The translations under genes and the position numbers were made by a program. Source: Streptomyces lavendofoliae (lineage in GTDB: Bacteria > Actinomycetota > Actinomycetes > Streptomycetales > Streptomycetaceae). From it: DNA of 64,000 bases. The DNA lies in contig NZ_BMTP01000010.1 of assembly GCF_014649735.1 (NCBI RefSeq), forward strand, positions 186,001 to 250,000. The letters run 5' to 3'. Below are positions 44,213 through 52,916 of the stretch, piece by piece. The notes under the pieces were generated by a model. That model searched no databases and was not told the DNA's origin. It saw only the letters and a list, made by a program, of their open reading frames with translations. Each line of letters begins with the position of its first letter. The first letter of the stretch is position 1.

Positions 44213-45106
44213 ATGCCGGTCAAGGAAGCAGTCACCGAACACACCGTCAGCTACGGACGCGCGGCACACCGACTGGAGCTGCGGAAAAACGAGTTCGACC
44301 TCGCCGTCCACCTGGGTCACGTACGGACCGTGCCCGGCACCGACGGCGGGCGGCCCCGCGTGGCCGCGGCCGAGATCGAGCGGCTGCGCGCCGCACCGGA
44401 CTTCCCGGCCGCTCTGCGCGACCGCGTCCGCACGGTCGGCACGAGAGGGGCGGCCGAGCTCGCCTCGATCACCGGCGACCGCTTCACCAGACTCGTCAAA
44501 ACCGGACACCTCAGCCCGGTCGCCTTCTACCTCAACCGCTACCGGGCGGTCGTCTGGCTCTACATCGCCGCAGAGGTGAGGGAGTTCGCCGGACACCACC
44601 CCGAGCTGCTCACCGGCAGACTCCCCGCCCCGGTGCGAGCCAGGCTCGACGCGGGGGAGGACGTCCGGGCGCGCAACTGGCGGGCACGACGACTGGGACT
44701 CCTGCTCCGCCGCGCCGACGACCCCTGGGCGGCCGCGGCGGCCATCGCCTCGCTCCTGCCACCCGACGAGATCGCCGAGGTGGCCGCGGATCCGTACGAG
44801 CGGGCCCACCTCGACCTGCTCCGCCCCACCTTGGGGAACGCCCGGCCCGAGTCCCTGGCCGCCCGGGACATCATCGACCGGCTCCAAGTGGCCGACGACC
44901 CGGACGAGATCCTCTGGCACCGCATGAGCCTCGCACACGCACTGGAGGAGGCCCGGGCGCTCCGGCCCGCCCCCCGGCCGGACGCCGGCGGACACCGAAC
45001 GACGCCCGCCCTGCGCCGGTCCGGCCGCACCGGTCTGCTGAACCGCCTTCGGCCGGGCAGGCGCAGGACGCCGCGGGCTCCTGCGGCCCGGGCATGGGCG
45101 ACATAG
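44213..45106 (+). CDS. Conserved streptomycete protein (DUF6397-like)
   Basis: ATG at 44213 follows GGGGGAG and gives 297 residues. The start contains TVSYGRAAHRLELRKNEFDL, then VPGTDGGRPRVAAAEIERL, which looks like an excisionase-like winged helix (a DNA-binding MerR/Xis-type fold). The middle has FYLNRYRAVVWLYIAAEVRE. The C-terminal 50 residues are Arg/Pro-rich. It resembles DUF6397 proteins of Streptomyces by memory. Function is unknown. Confidence 0.75.
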   Translation: MPVKEAVTEHTVSYGRAAHRLELRKNEFDLAVHLGHVRTVPGTDGGRPRVAAAEIERLRAAPDFPAALRDRVRTVGTRGAAELASITGDRFTRLVKTGHLSPVAFYLNRYRAVVWLYIAAEVREFAGHHPELLTGRLPAPVRARLDAGEDVRARNWRARRLGLLLRRADDPWAAAAAIASLLPPDEIAEVAADPYERAHLDLLRPTLGNARPESLAARDIIDRLQVADDPDEILWHRMSLAHALEEARALRPAPRPDAGGHRTTPALRRSGRTGLLNRLRPGRRRTPRAPAARAWAT

Positions 45107-45120
45107 GGGCGCGCCGGGCG

Positions 45121-46185
45121 TCAGCCGCGCGGCAGGACCGTCGAGAGCACCCCGGGAAGCGGGTACCAGTCGGCCGACACGACGCTGGCATGCCGCCCCG
45201 CCAGCAGAGCGACCCGGTCCCGGGCCTGCGCCTCCGTCGGTTCGGTGCCGTCGATGGCGGGCGCCACGCTGTGCGCGTCCGTCATCACCACGAGGTAGTG
45301 GCGGCTGTCGTACCACGCGGTGTCGATGGAGCCACCCGCATAGGCGGAAGCGTCGCCGTCGAACACGACGAACCAGGGCCGGATGCCGGTGTCCGCGTAC
45401 CGGGTGCGGGGATCGCCCGCCGCCGCCCGGTGCACGGCGGGGAACGCGGCGGCCTCCCGCAGCCGCCCGCCGGCCGCCAGGGTCCGCAGATGTGTGGCGT
45501 ACTCACGATCGGTCCACAGGGTGTCGAGGGGGTTGTCCTCCTCGACAGTGCCCGGAATCAGTTCGACCACGAACTTCCCCGCCATCGCCGAGCGGGCGGG
45601 CCATCCGTCGATCCGTGCGGCGGTGTCGAGATCGGGGTGACCGCCGGCCAGATCCGCCGGCCGGAACAGCGCGTCGCCCAGCCGGGCGTTGAGCAGTGCG
45701 TCCAGCGCCGCCGGGCCCCGGCCGCTGTTCGCCTGGAAACCGTCCTTCAACTCGAGCTTCAGCAGAATGGGCCGGTGTCCCGGATGGGCGTCGTGCCACG
45801 CCCGGATGTCCGCGAGGCAGCCGCCGAGGTCCTGGTTCCTCGACTTGGCGCGCAACTCACCGGCGTGCGCGGCGTTCACGCAGTTGTTGTCGTTGCCGAG
45901 GGGGTTGTTGTGGGAAACGCGCCACGATCTGCCGAACGCGTTCGTCCACACGTCGATCTCCAGCATGCCCGCCCCGGAGTCCAGCGCGTCGGCGAAGTAG
46001 GGGTACTTGGCCTTCTCATAGGCGTTGTGGACGCCCACCCCGGTGGAGTTCGCGTAGGTCAGTTGTTCCTGCTCGGCGGACCCGGAGGTGGTGGAGCGGT
46101 CCTGGCCCGGCGCGGCGCCGAGTGAGAGAACTCCGGCCAATACGACGGACGCGGCTGTCAACGCGGTACGCGACACCTTCATCAT
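45121..46185 (-). CDS. Secreted phosphatidylinositol-specific phospholipase C-like protein
   Basis: ATG at 46185 follows GGAGCAGGGGGC and gives 354 residues. A signal peptide covers about residues 1-26 (TALTAASVVLAGVLSLGAAP). The catalytic His region VGVHNAYEKAKYPYF, then GMLEIDVWTNAFGRSWRVSHN, matches the calcium-dependent PI-PLC-like family (the EIDVW and VSHN motifs). LLKLELKDGF and IRPWFVVFDGD are further conserved strands. It may cleave phosphodiesters in lipids outside the cell. The stop is 14 bases from that of the convergent gene. Confidence 0.85.
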   Translation of the reverse strand: MMKVSRTALTAASVVLAGVLSLGAAPGQDRSTTSGSAEQEQLTYANSTGVGVHNAYEKAKYPYFADALDSGAGMLEIDVWTNAFGRSWRVSHNNPLGNDNNCVNAAHAGELRAKSRNQDLGGCLADIRAWHDAHPGHRPILLKLELKDGFQANSGRGPAALDALLNARLGDALFRPADLAGGHPDLDTAARIDGWPARSAMAGKFVVELIPGTVEEDNPLDTLWTDREYATHLRTLAAGGRLREAAAFPAVHRAAAGDPRTRYADTGIRPWFVVFDGDASAYAGGSIDTAWYDSRHYLVVMTDAHSVAPAIDGTEPTEAQARDRVALLAGRHASVVSADWYPLPGVLSTVLPRG

Positions 46186-46686
46186 TGAGCCCCCTGCTCC
46201 GGATCGGCGTGCATCAAGTCGTGCGAAGCGTAGGGGAGTTGTCTGAACGAGGGGAGACCTGGCGGCTGCGGTCGTGCGAACGGGCAGGACGGGCTGAACG
46301 GGCGGGAACACCGGCCGACGGCGTTGCCGGCACGCCGGCCGGCGTGCCGCGCCCGGCCGCCGGAGCGGCCGTCGAGGCGTTCGGCCATGGACCCGGGCGA
46401 CCCGGGCGACCCGGGCGACCCGAGCCGGGGCCGGGCCCGTAGCCACGAGAACGGGGGGAGGGGCGGGGGAGGGGAGGGGGGTACCCCTTCCGCGGCGCCT
46501 CCGACGGGGGACGTCCGCCCCGCCGTCCACCTCCACGGCGCCCGCCGACCCGACCGCGCTTCCCCCCGCCGGCCCGTGGCACGCCGCCCTCCTCCCTCGC
46601 TGGGACCGGTGCTCTGCCAGGGCTTGCCAGGGGTTCGGGTGGTCCGCCCGCGTGCGCCAGGGTCCCGGGGCGTGCACCATGGCCGC

Positions 46687-48243
46687 ATGCTGCTGGCCCG
46701 ACTCGCCGACGTCTCCCACCAGGTCGCCACCACCTCCGCGCGCTCCGCCAAGATCGCCGCACTGGCCGATCTGTTCTCCGCGACCACGCCCCAAGAGGCC
46801 CCGCTGGTCATCGCCTACCTCGCGGGACGGCTGCCTCAGGGCCGGATCGGCGTCGGCTGGAGCACCCTCAAGGTGCCTGTCCCGCCCGCAGCCGACCCCA
46901 CGCTCACCGTCGCCGACACCGACGCGGCCCTGACCGCGCTCGCCGGGGTCGCCGGCGCCGGGGCCCAGGCGGAGCGGCAGCGGCTGGTGCGGGAACTGAT
47001 GGGCGCCGCGACCGAGGCCGAGCAGCAGTTCCTGTTGCGGCTCCTGACGGGCGAGGTCCGGCAGGGGGCGCTCGACGCGATCGCCCTCGAGGGCGTCGCC
47101 AAGGCGGCAGCGGCGCCCGCCGCCGACGTGAGGCGGGCCGTGATGCTCGAAGGCTCCCTGCCGCGGGTCGCGCAGGCGCTGCTCGCCGAGGGGCCTGCGG
47201 TGCTGGAGCGTTTCCAGCTACGGGTGGGCAGCCCCGTCCATCCGATGCTCGCGCACACGGCCAAGAGCGTGACCGAGGCGGTCGCCACCCTCGGGCGCTG
47301 CGTCGTGGAGGAGAAGCTCGACGGGATCCGCGTCCAGGTGCACCGCTCGGGCGACGACGTCCGCCTCTACACCCGGTCGCTCGACGACATCACCGACCGG
47401 CTCCCGGAGGTCACGGCCGCCGCCCGCGGGCTGCCGGGGGACCGGTTCGTCCTGGACGGCGAGGTGATCGCGCTGGACGCCGCCGGCCGCCCGGTGCCGT
47501 TCCAGGACATCGCGTCCCGCGTCGGCTCACGTGTGGACGTGGCGACCGCGGCCGCCGCCCTGCCGGTGTCGCCGGTCTTCTTCGACGTCCTGGCCGCCGA
47601 CGGGGCCGTCCTCGTCGACCTGCCCGGCGACGAGCGGCACCAGGTGCTGGCCCGGCTCGTTCCGGCCCCGATGCGGGTGCGGCGCACCGTCGTCGAGGAT
47701 CCCGGGGACCCGGAGCAGACGAGTGCGGCGGAGGCGTTCTTCGCCGACACGCTGCGGCGGGGGCACGAGGGCGTGATGGTGAAGGCGATCGACGCCCCCT
47801 ACAGCGCGGGGCGCCGCGGTCGTTCGTGGCTGAAGGTCAAACCCGTGCACACCCTCGACCTGGTCGTCCTGGCCGCCGAGTGGGGCCACGGCCGCCGCAC
47901 CGGGCTGCTCTCCAACCTCCATCTGGGCGCCCGCGCCGCCGACGGCTCCTTCGTGATGCTCGGCAAGACGTTCAAGGGCCTGACGGATGTGATGCTCCGT
48001 TGGCAGACGGAGCGGCTGCGGGAGTTGGCGGTCGAGGACGACGGTTTCACCGTCCGCGTCCGGCCCGAGCTGGTCGTCGAGATCGCCTACGACGGTCTGC
48101 AGCGCTCCCCGCGCTACCCGGCCGGGGTGGCGCTCCGGTTCGCCCGCGTGCTCCGGCACCGTCCCGACAAGCCGGCGGCTGAGGCCGACCCGATCGAGCA
48201 CGTCCTGACGCGTGGCACCGCTCCGCCGTCCGACGCGGCCTGA
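46687..48243 (+). CDS. ATP-dependent DNA ligase
   Basis: The 518-residue protein is of the LigB type known in mycobacteria and streptomycetes. Residues 1-200 form the DNA-binding domain (LLRLLTGEVRQGALDAIALE). The nucleotidyl-transferase domain has K210 in EEKLDGIRVQVH (motif I), RFVLDGEVIAL (III/IIIa), EGVMVKAID (IV) and RGRSWLKVKP (V). The OB fold follows. It seals nicks with ATP and is not the essential NAD ligase. The start is ATG 46687 with a weak ribosome binding site. A perfect hairpin follows the stop. Confidence 0.93.
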   Translation: MLLARLADVSHQVATTSARSAKIAALADLFSATTPQEAPLVIAYLAGRLPQGRIGVGWSTLKVPVPPAADPTLTVADTDAALTALAGVAGAGAQAERQRLVRELMGAATEAEQQFLLRLLTGEVRQGALDAIALEGVAKAAAAPAADVRRAVMLEGSLPRVAQALLAEGPAVLERFQLRVGSPVHPMLAHTAKSVTEAVATLGRCVVEEKLDGIRVQVHRSGDDVRLYTRSLDDITDRLPEVTAAARGLPGDRFVLDGEVIALDAAGRPVPFQDIASRVGSRVDVATAAAALPVSPVFFDVLAADGAVLVDLPGDERHQVLARLVPAPMRVRRTVVEDPGDPEQTSAAEAFFADTLRRGHEGVMVKAIDAPYSAGRRGRSWLKVKPVHTLDLVVLAAEWGHGRRTGLLSNLHLGARAADGSFVMLGKTFKGLTDVMLRWQTERLRELAVEDDGFTVRVRPELVVEIAYDGLQRSPRYPAGVALRFARVLRHRPDKPAAEADPIEHVLTRGTAPPSDAA

Positions 48244-48266
48244 CCGCCGACGCGCGTCCGACGGCG

Positions 48267-48305
48267 CTCGGGCACGCCCGCCGTCGTGCGGCGGGCGTGC
48301 CCGAG
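48267..48305. terminator. Bidirectional terminator hairpin
   Basis: CTCGGGCACGCCCGCC and GGCGGGCGTGCCCGAG form a perfect 16-base stem with a seven-base loop. It lies between the convergent ligase and DUF6328-like genes. Confidence 0.85.
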
Positions 48306-48326
48306 GGATGCCGGCGTGCCGGGTGC

Positions 48327-48860
48327 TCAGTCGTCCTGGGTGGTGTAGCGGTACCGGGCCCACAGCGGCAGGACGAACCAGCAGATCACGTACCAGGTCA
48401 CCACTCCCGTGACCAGCCAGGGGACGAACGCGTCGTGCGTCGCCACCCGCAACACCAGGAACAGCGCCGATATCAGCGTCGCCAGCAGCAGTATCAGCCC
48501 GGTGAACGTCAGTCGCGACGCCCACACGACGGCCTGCGGCTTGATGCGCCGTCCCGACACGATGCGGTGGAACGCCACGGGGCCTATCAGTGCCCCGGTC
48601 GCCGAGGCACCCAGCGCCACCGTGGTGATGTAGATGGTCTTGTCGGTGCTCGACAGGTCGGCGAACTTCGGGGTGAACACCACCGTGAGCAGGAATCCGA
48701 AGAGGATCTGCACGCCCGTCTGGGCGACGCGGATCTCCTGGATCAACTCGGCCCAGCGCCGGTCCGCCCGTTCGTCCGGCGTCTCGTTGCGCCCCCGCGG
48801 CGCCGCGCCCGCCGTCCCCCCGTCCTCTCCGGACGTACCTCGCTCGTCATGCTCAGGCAT
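48327..48860 (-). CDS. DUF6328-like membrane protein
   Basis: The 177-residue protein has a charged N-terminal 40 residues and then a helix ELIQEIRVAQTGVQILFGFL. Four membrane spans follow (VQILFGFLLTVVF, TVALGASATGALIGPVAF, LTFTGLILLLATLISALFLVL, WLVTGVVTWYVICWFVLPL). The sequence RVAQTGVQILFGFLL is the signature I recall for DUF6328. Function is unknown. Confidence 0.8.
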   Translation of the reverse strand: MPEHDERGTSGEDGGTAGAAPRGRNETPDERADRRWAELIQEIRVAQTGVQILFGFLLTVVFTPKFADLSSTDKTIYITTVALGASATGALIGPVAFHRIVSGRRIKPQAVVWASRLTFTGLILLLATLISALFLVLRVATHDAFVPWLVTGVVTWYVICWFVLPLWARYRYTTQDD

Positions 48861-49322
48861 GGTGTCCTCCCGGTCCGTTTCGCACTGGTCTTCTAACCCG
48901 GGAAGACCGGATCAAGCACCGGGCCCTCGCCGTACGGCACCCGAAGGAACTCGGCGGGTGTCGGGCGCGCGCAACGTGACCGGGGGCGGGGCAGCGCTCA
49001 TGCTGGTAGGACCGGTGTCCTCCGGCGGGCGGCGGAACATCCCGGCGGCGCCCCGCCCGTCGTCCTCGTCCCGCCCGGGCGGTCGCGAAGGGAGCAGAGT
49101 CACGAGCGTGCCGCGCGTCTCGTACGGTCTGGGGCCGGCCGTCCGCGTTCGGGGCGCCGGGGGCCATGGCGATCTTCGGCGTCCTCGGCACGCCGACGCG
49201 GAGCAACCGGAGGCGGGATCGGTGGGTGCTCCTCATTCCGCCACCGGAATCGAAGGTTAAACCTCAAGTCCAGGGTGAGACTCGTGTCAGGCGAGTGACG
49301 GAAGTTCAGGAACGGAGAGGTC
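48861..49322. other. Intergenic region before the HAD gene
   Basis: These 462 bases have no gene. AGGTTAAACCT (49254-49264) is a perfect 11-base palindrome and overlaps ACCTCAAGT, which resembles one half of a SoxR/MerR operator (CCTCAAGT); the other half is not visible. GGAGAG precedes the ATG at 49323. Confidence 0.5.
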
Positions 49323-50000
49323 ATGACACGAGCGGCGGTGTTCGACGTCGACGGCACCCTTACCGACACCAACCACCTGCATGTGACCGCGTGGTGGGAG
49401 GCGTTCCGGCAGGCCGGGCACGACGTCCCCATGCACGCCGTCCACCGTGCGATCGGCCTGGGCTCTGAGGACCTGATCGCGCGTCTGCTGGGAGAGGACC
49501 GGGACAAGGAGCAGGACGCCGCGATCAGCGCCGCCCATAAGACCCTCTACGGAGCGTACTCCGACCGGCTGCCCGCCTTCCGGGACGCCGGCCGCCTGCT
49601 GAGGACCCTCGCGGGCGACGGCTGGACGGTCGTCCTCGCGACGTCCGCCGGCGGGGCCGAGCTGTCCGCGCTGCTCCGGGCCATCGACGCGGACGAGGCC
49701 ATCACGGCCACCGCGAGTGCGGACGACGTCGAGGAGGGAAAGCCCGCGCCCGAGCCGGTGCGCCACGCGCTGGAGCTGGCCGGGGCGCCGGCCGAGGCGT
49801 CCGTCTTCGTGGGCGACACGGTCTGGGACATGAAGGCCGGCACCCGCGCGGGCGTCACCTGCGTGGGCCTGCTGTGCGGGGGCATCCCGGGCGCGGACCT
49901 GACGGAGGCGGGGGCCGCCGTGTTGTACGACGACCCCGCCGACCTGCTGGCGCACCTGGACCGCAGCCCGCTGGGCAAGGCCGCGGGGGCGGGAGGCTGA
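49323..50000 (+). CDS. HAD-superfamily hydrolase (phosphoglycolate phosphatase-like)
   Basis: This 225-residue protein has the HAD motifs FDVDGTLTDT (I), LATSAGGAELSALL (II), EGKPAPEPV (III, with the Lys) and VFVGDTVWDMKAG (IV). The helical cap lies between I and II, as in subfamily I phosphatases such as phosphoglycolate phosphatase and beta-phosphoglucomutase. The ATG follows GGAGAGG. A palindrome lies upstream. Confidence 0.92.
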   Translation: MTRAAVFDVDGTLTDTNHLHVTAWWEAFRQAGHDVPMHAVHRAIGLGSEDLIARLLGEDRDKEQDAAISAAHKTLYGAYSDRLPAFRDAGRLLRTLAGDGWTVVLATSAGGAELSALLRAIDADEAITATASADDVEEGKPAPEPVRHALELAGAPAEASVFVGDTVWDMKAGTRAGVTCVGLLCGGIPGADLTEAGAAVLYDDPADLLAHLDRSPLGKAAGAGG

Positions 50001-50016
50001 AGGCGCGCCGGACGCG

Positions 50017-50343
50017 TCACTTACCGAGCTCGCGCTGGAGCTCCGACTTGTTCATGGACGACCGGCCCTGGACGCCCTTGCGCTTGGCCTCTTCGTAGAG
50101 CTGGTCGTACGTGGGGCCCTTGGGGCCGTTGCCGCCGGACCGCTGGCCGCCCCGCTTGGAGGAGGACATGTCCTGCTTGGACGTCTTGCTCGCGGTCTTG
50201 GACTCCCCGGAGCGTGCCCGTTCCTTGTTCACCGTGCGGGCCGCGATCTCCTCGGCCCGCTTCTCGCTCGCGCCGCGCTTCTTGGAGCTTTCCTTGATGT
50301 GCTCGTACTGGCGTTCACGCTTCGGGCTGGATCCTGCCGGCAT
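50017..50343 (-). CDS. Lys/Arg-rich small protein with Rho N-terminal-like motif
   Basis: ATG at 50343 with AGGAGG gives 108 residues. The first 50 are very basic and helical (KRERQYEHIKESSKKRGASE, KRAEEIAARTVNKERARSGE). A Ser/Lys/Gly linker precedes TYDQLYEEAKRKGVQGRSSMN and ELQRELG, a SAP/Rho-N type helix-turn-helix seen in nucleic-acid-binding proteins. Database entries call similar proteins plasmid stabilisation protein, a name not backed by the sequence. Confidence 0.7.
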   Translation of the reverse strand: MPAGSSPKRERQYEHIKESSKKRGASEKRAEEIAARTVNKERARSGESKTASKTSKQDMSSSKRGGQRSGGNGPKGPTYDQLYEEAKRKGVQGRSSMNKSELQRELGK

Positions 50344-50507
50344 GCGTTCCTCCTGACGGTTCCTCTTGCGGACCCCCCTGCTCCTCCTCACCCTCGTACC
50401 AGGCACCCCCCTCCGCAAACGCGCCGCGGAAGATCCTGATTGACGGGCCCGCAGTGAGGTATTCGTGCCTGTACCGGTAGTCGACCGGACCCGAGGAGTG
50501 GAGCGAC

Positions 50508-50903
50508 GTGGAGAGCAACGGAACAACGAACCACCCGGCGGACTGCGACGTCAGCGTGCAGCTCAGTGACTGTGGACGCCAGGACGCGACGGCCGTCTTC
50601 GAGGCGCTCGACCGCGTCTTCGCGGGTCGCGACATGCCCTCGCCGGGGCCCGAGCAGGCCCATGACCGCGAGCCCACCGTATGGATGGCAACGTTCGACA
50701 GCTCGACCCGCCGGGAGAACGAACCCGCGCCGTCGCAGCTCGGCGCGGAGGTCACCGCCCTGTTGACGGGCGACCAGCAGGCGGTGGCGGCGGTGGAGAA
50801 GGCGATCGGTGAGCTGTTCGAGGTGAGGTCCGCCACATCCGTGTCGGGCGAGCACGAGAGGGAGGCGCGCCTGCTGCTCGCGCCCCGCCAGGTCACCCGC
50901 TGA
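50508..50903 (+). CDS. Hypothetical protein, 131 residues
   Basis: GTG at 50508 follows GAGGAG. The protein contains DCDVSVQLSDCGRQDATAVF, VFAGRDMPSP, TVWMATFDSST, and QLGAEVTALLTGDQQAVAAV. No span or signal is present. Composition is normal for the genus. I do not recognise a family. It converges on the isochorismatase gene, with a hairpin in between. Confidence 0.65.
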   Translation: MESNGTTNHPADCDVSVQLSDCGRQDATAVFEALDRVFAGRDMPSPGPEQAHDREPTVWMATFDSSTRRENEPAPSQLGAEVTALLTGDQQAVAAVEKAIGELFEVRSATSVSGEHEREARLLLAPRQVTR

Positions 50904-51028
50904 CCGCGAGCGTACGAGCACGGATGAGCACATGAACGCGACACGTACGACGAGCACGTAAGCACGACGAGCCACGAACCGAGCACGACGGATCACGAAC
51001 GCGGAACCACACGAACCGCAGAACGCAT

Positions 51029-51067
51029 CGAGGCCGCGGCCCGCCTGTTCGCGGGGCCGCGGCCTCG
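51029..51067. terminator. Terminator hairpin between convergent genes
   Basis: CGAGGCCGCGGCCCGC pairs with GCGGGGCCGCGGCCTCG across a six-base loop with one bulge. Confidence 0.8.
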
Positions 51068-51164
51068 TCGTGTCCGGCGCCCGGTGTCATCTCGGGCCGC
51101 CCCGGCCGACCGGGACCAGCCGCCCCGGCCGACCGGCGCCCGCCGTCCCGTCAGGGGCTCGTCG

Positions 51165-51776
51165 TCACGTTCCGCGTCCGGTGGTGGAGGCGGCGAAGTC
51201 GATCTCCTTCGCCTGCACCGTCCGGGCGCTCATATTGCGCCGCATCATCTCCAGGGCGGCGTCCGCCAGTGACTCGTGGATGTGGGCCACCGCGTCCGTG
51301 GGCACCGTCACCTCGATGTGCCGGATGTGCGCGTCGAGCGCCGAGTACAGCACGCACTGCTCGGTCACCTGACCGCACAGGACCAGGTGGTCGACGCCGA
51401 GCTGTGCCAGCAGGTACGCCAGCGGCGTCTCGTAGAAGACCGAGTGCCGCGCCTTCACCACGAACAGCGAGGAGTCGTCCGGCTGGAGGGGTTCCACCAG
51501 TTCGGCGTACGGCCCGTCCAGAGCGGTGCGCAGGATCTCGCCATGGTGCGACCGCCACTCGCCGAAGTTGTCATTGACGTAGATCACGGGTACGCCGTGC
51601 TCCCTGGCCCGGCTGAGCAGGTCCACCATGACGGGCAGAGCCTCGCGCACCGAGGGCAGGAGCAGTTCCGCGTCCTCGTGCTCGTACGTGTTGATCATGT
51701 CGATGACGACGAGCGCGGTGTTGCCCGCCGTGTCGCGCGCTCGCCGTCCTGACGTTCCGGTTTTGGACGTGCCCAT
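51165..51776 (-). CDS. Isochorismatase-family cysteine hydrolase
   Basis: ATG at 51776 follows GAGGAGG and gives 203 residues. Family motifs: NTALVVIDMINTYEHED (Asp), FVVKARHSVFYETPL (Lys) and DHLVLCGQVTEQCVLYSALD, with the catalytic Cys in TEQC. Such enzymes hydrolyse small amides, vinyl ethers or nicotinamide. It lies ten bases downstream of the F420-type oxidoreductase gene (51787), so it belongs to the same operon. Confidence 0.88.
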   Translation of the reverse strand: MGTSKTGTSGRRARDTAGNTALVVIDMINTYEHEDAELLLPSVREALPVMVDLLSRAREHGVPVIYVNDNFGEWRSHHGEILRTALDGPYAELVEPLQPDDSSLFVVKARHSVFYETPLAYLLAQLGVDHLVLCGQVTEQCVLYSALDAHIRHIEVTVPTDAVAHIHESLADAALEMMRRNMSARTVQAKEIDFAASTTGRGT

Positions 51777-51786
51777 GGCCGCCTCC

Positions 51787-52758
51787 TCAGGCGAACGCGT
51801 CGCGCAGCGCGGGCAGCAGCTTCTTGGCGGACCAGTCCAGGAAGGCGGGCTGTGAGTCACCGCCGATCTGGACGAGCGCGATCTCGGTGAAGCCCGCGTC
51901 GGCGTACGGCTTCACGGCGGCCACGAAGTCGTCCGGGTCGTCACCGCAGGGGATGGCGTCGGCGACGTCCTCGGGCCTCACGAACTGCGTCGCCGCGTCG
52001 AACGAGTCGGGGTGCGGGAGCTCGGAGTTGACCTTCCAGCCGCTGCCGAACCAACGGAACTGGTCGTGCGCACGGCGTACGGCGGCCTCCTTGTCCGGGT
52101 CGTAGCAGACGGGCAGCTGGCCCACCCGCGGCTTGCCCTCGCCGCCGTACCGGTCGAAGGCGTCGAGCAGGTCGCCTTTGGGCTCCGTCGCGATGACGAG
52201 GTCGGCGAGGCGGCCCGCCAGCTCGCAGGATCGCCGGCCGGAGACGGCGAGACCGATGGGCGGCGGCTCGTCGGGGAGGTCCCAGATCTTGGCCGACTCC
52301 ACGTCGAAGTGGGTGCCGTGGTGGGTGACGTGACCACCCTCGAACAGGGCCCGGATGATGCCGACGGCCTCTTCGAGCATCTCGTGCCGTACGTCGACCG
52401 GGGGCCAGCCGCCGCCCACGACGTGCTCGTTCAGGTTCTCCCCGGACCCCAGTCCGAGCCGGAACCGCCCCTCGGACAGCAGCTGGAGGGTGGCCGCCTT
52501 CTGGGCGACGACGGTCGGGTGGTACCGGAAGGTCGGACAGGTCACGTACGTCATGAGCGGGATGCGGGAGGTCGCCTGCGCGGCGGCTCCGAGCACCGTC
52601 CACGCGTGGGGCGCGTGGCCCTGCGAACGCAGCCAGGGGAAGTAGTGGTCGGACGTCACCGAGAAGTCGAAACCGACTTGCTCCGCCTGGACGACGTGGT
52701 CCACGAGGGCGCGGGGCCCCGCCTGCTCGGTCATCATCGTGTATCCGATTTGTACCAT
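51787..52758 (-). CDS. F420-dependent LLM-class oxidoreductase
   Basis: This 323-residue protein has the luciferase-like monooxygenase fold. Signatures are IGYTMMTEQAGP, FDFSVTSDHYFPWL, AHAWTVLGAAAQAT, TLQLLSEGRFRLGLGSGENL and WKVNSELPHPDSFDAATQFV. It matches the actinobacterial F420-dependent glucose-6-phosphate dehydrogenase-like group. The substrate is unknown. Its promoter region contains the double palindrome at 52821-52849. Confidence 0.88.
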   Translation of the reverse strand: MVQIGYTMMTEQAGPRALVDHVVQAEQVGFDFSVTSDHYFPWLRSQGHAPHAWTVLGAAAQATSRIPLMTYVTCPTFRYHPTVVAQKAATLQLLSEGRFRLGLGSGENLNEHVVGGGWPPVDVRHEMLEEAVGIIRALFEGGHVTHHGTHFDVESAKIWDLPDEPPPIGLAVSGRRSCELAGRLADLVIATEPKGDLLDAFDRYGGEGKPRVGQLPVCYDPDKEAAVRRAHDQFRWFGSGWKVNSELPHPDSFDAATQFVRPEDVADAIPCGDDPDDFVAAVKPYADAGFTEIALVQIGGDSQPAFLDWSAKKLLPALRDAFA

Positions 52759-52820
52759 AAACTCGCGATTTCCCTGAACGGCTCGTCGAAAACCTGGGGT
52801 GCGCCGTCGCGGCCGACCCG

Positions 52821-52849
52821 GTATACACGCTGTGTATACACCGTGTGTA
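52821..52849. promoter_or_regulatory. Overlapping double palindrome, putative operator
   Basis: GTATACACGCTGTGTATAC (52821-52839) is a perfect eight-base dyad. TACAC-CGT-GTGTA (52837-52849) is a second dyad overlapping it by three bases. The unit TACAC-N3-GTGTA recurs every 13 bases. It lies between the LLM oxidoreductase gene (minus) and the deacetylase gene (plus), so one regulator may control both. No regulator gene is adjacent. Confidence 0.7.
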
Positions 52850-52916
52850 GAGTGCGGGTCGACCGGCCGGGCCGCCTGCCGGTCGGACCCTCCCCTACCG
52901 CGAAAGAGAGATCTCC

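Noticed and set aside
50017..50343. Toxin-antitoxin or plasmid stability gene
   Set aside because: The name is only inherited annotation. No partner gene or toxin motif is present.
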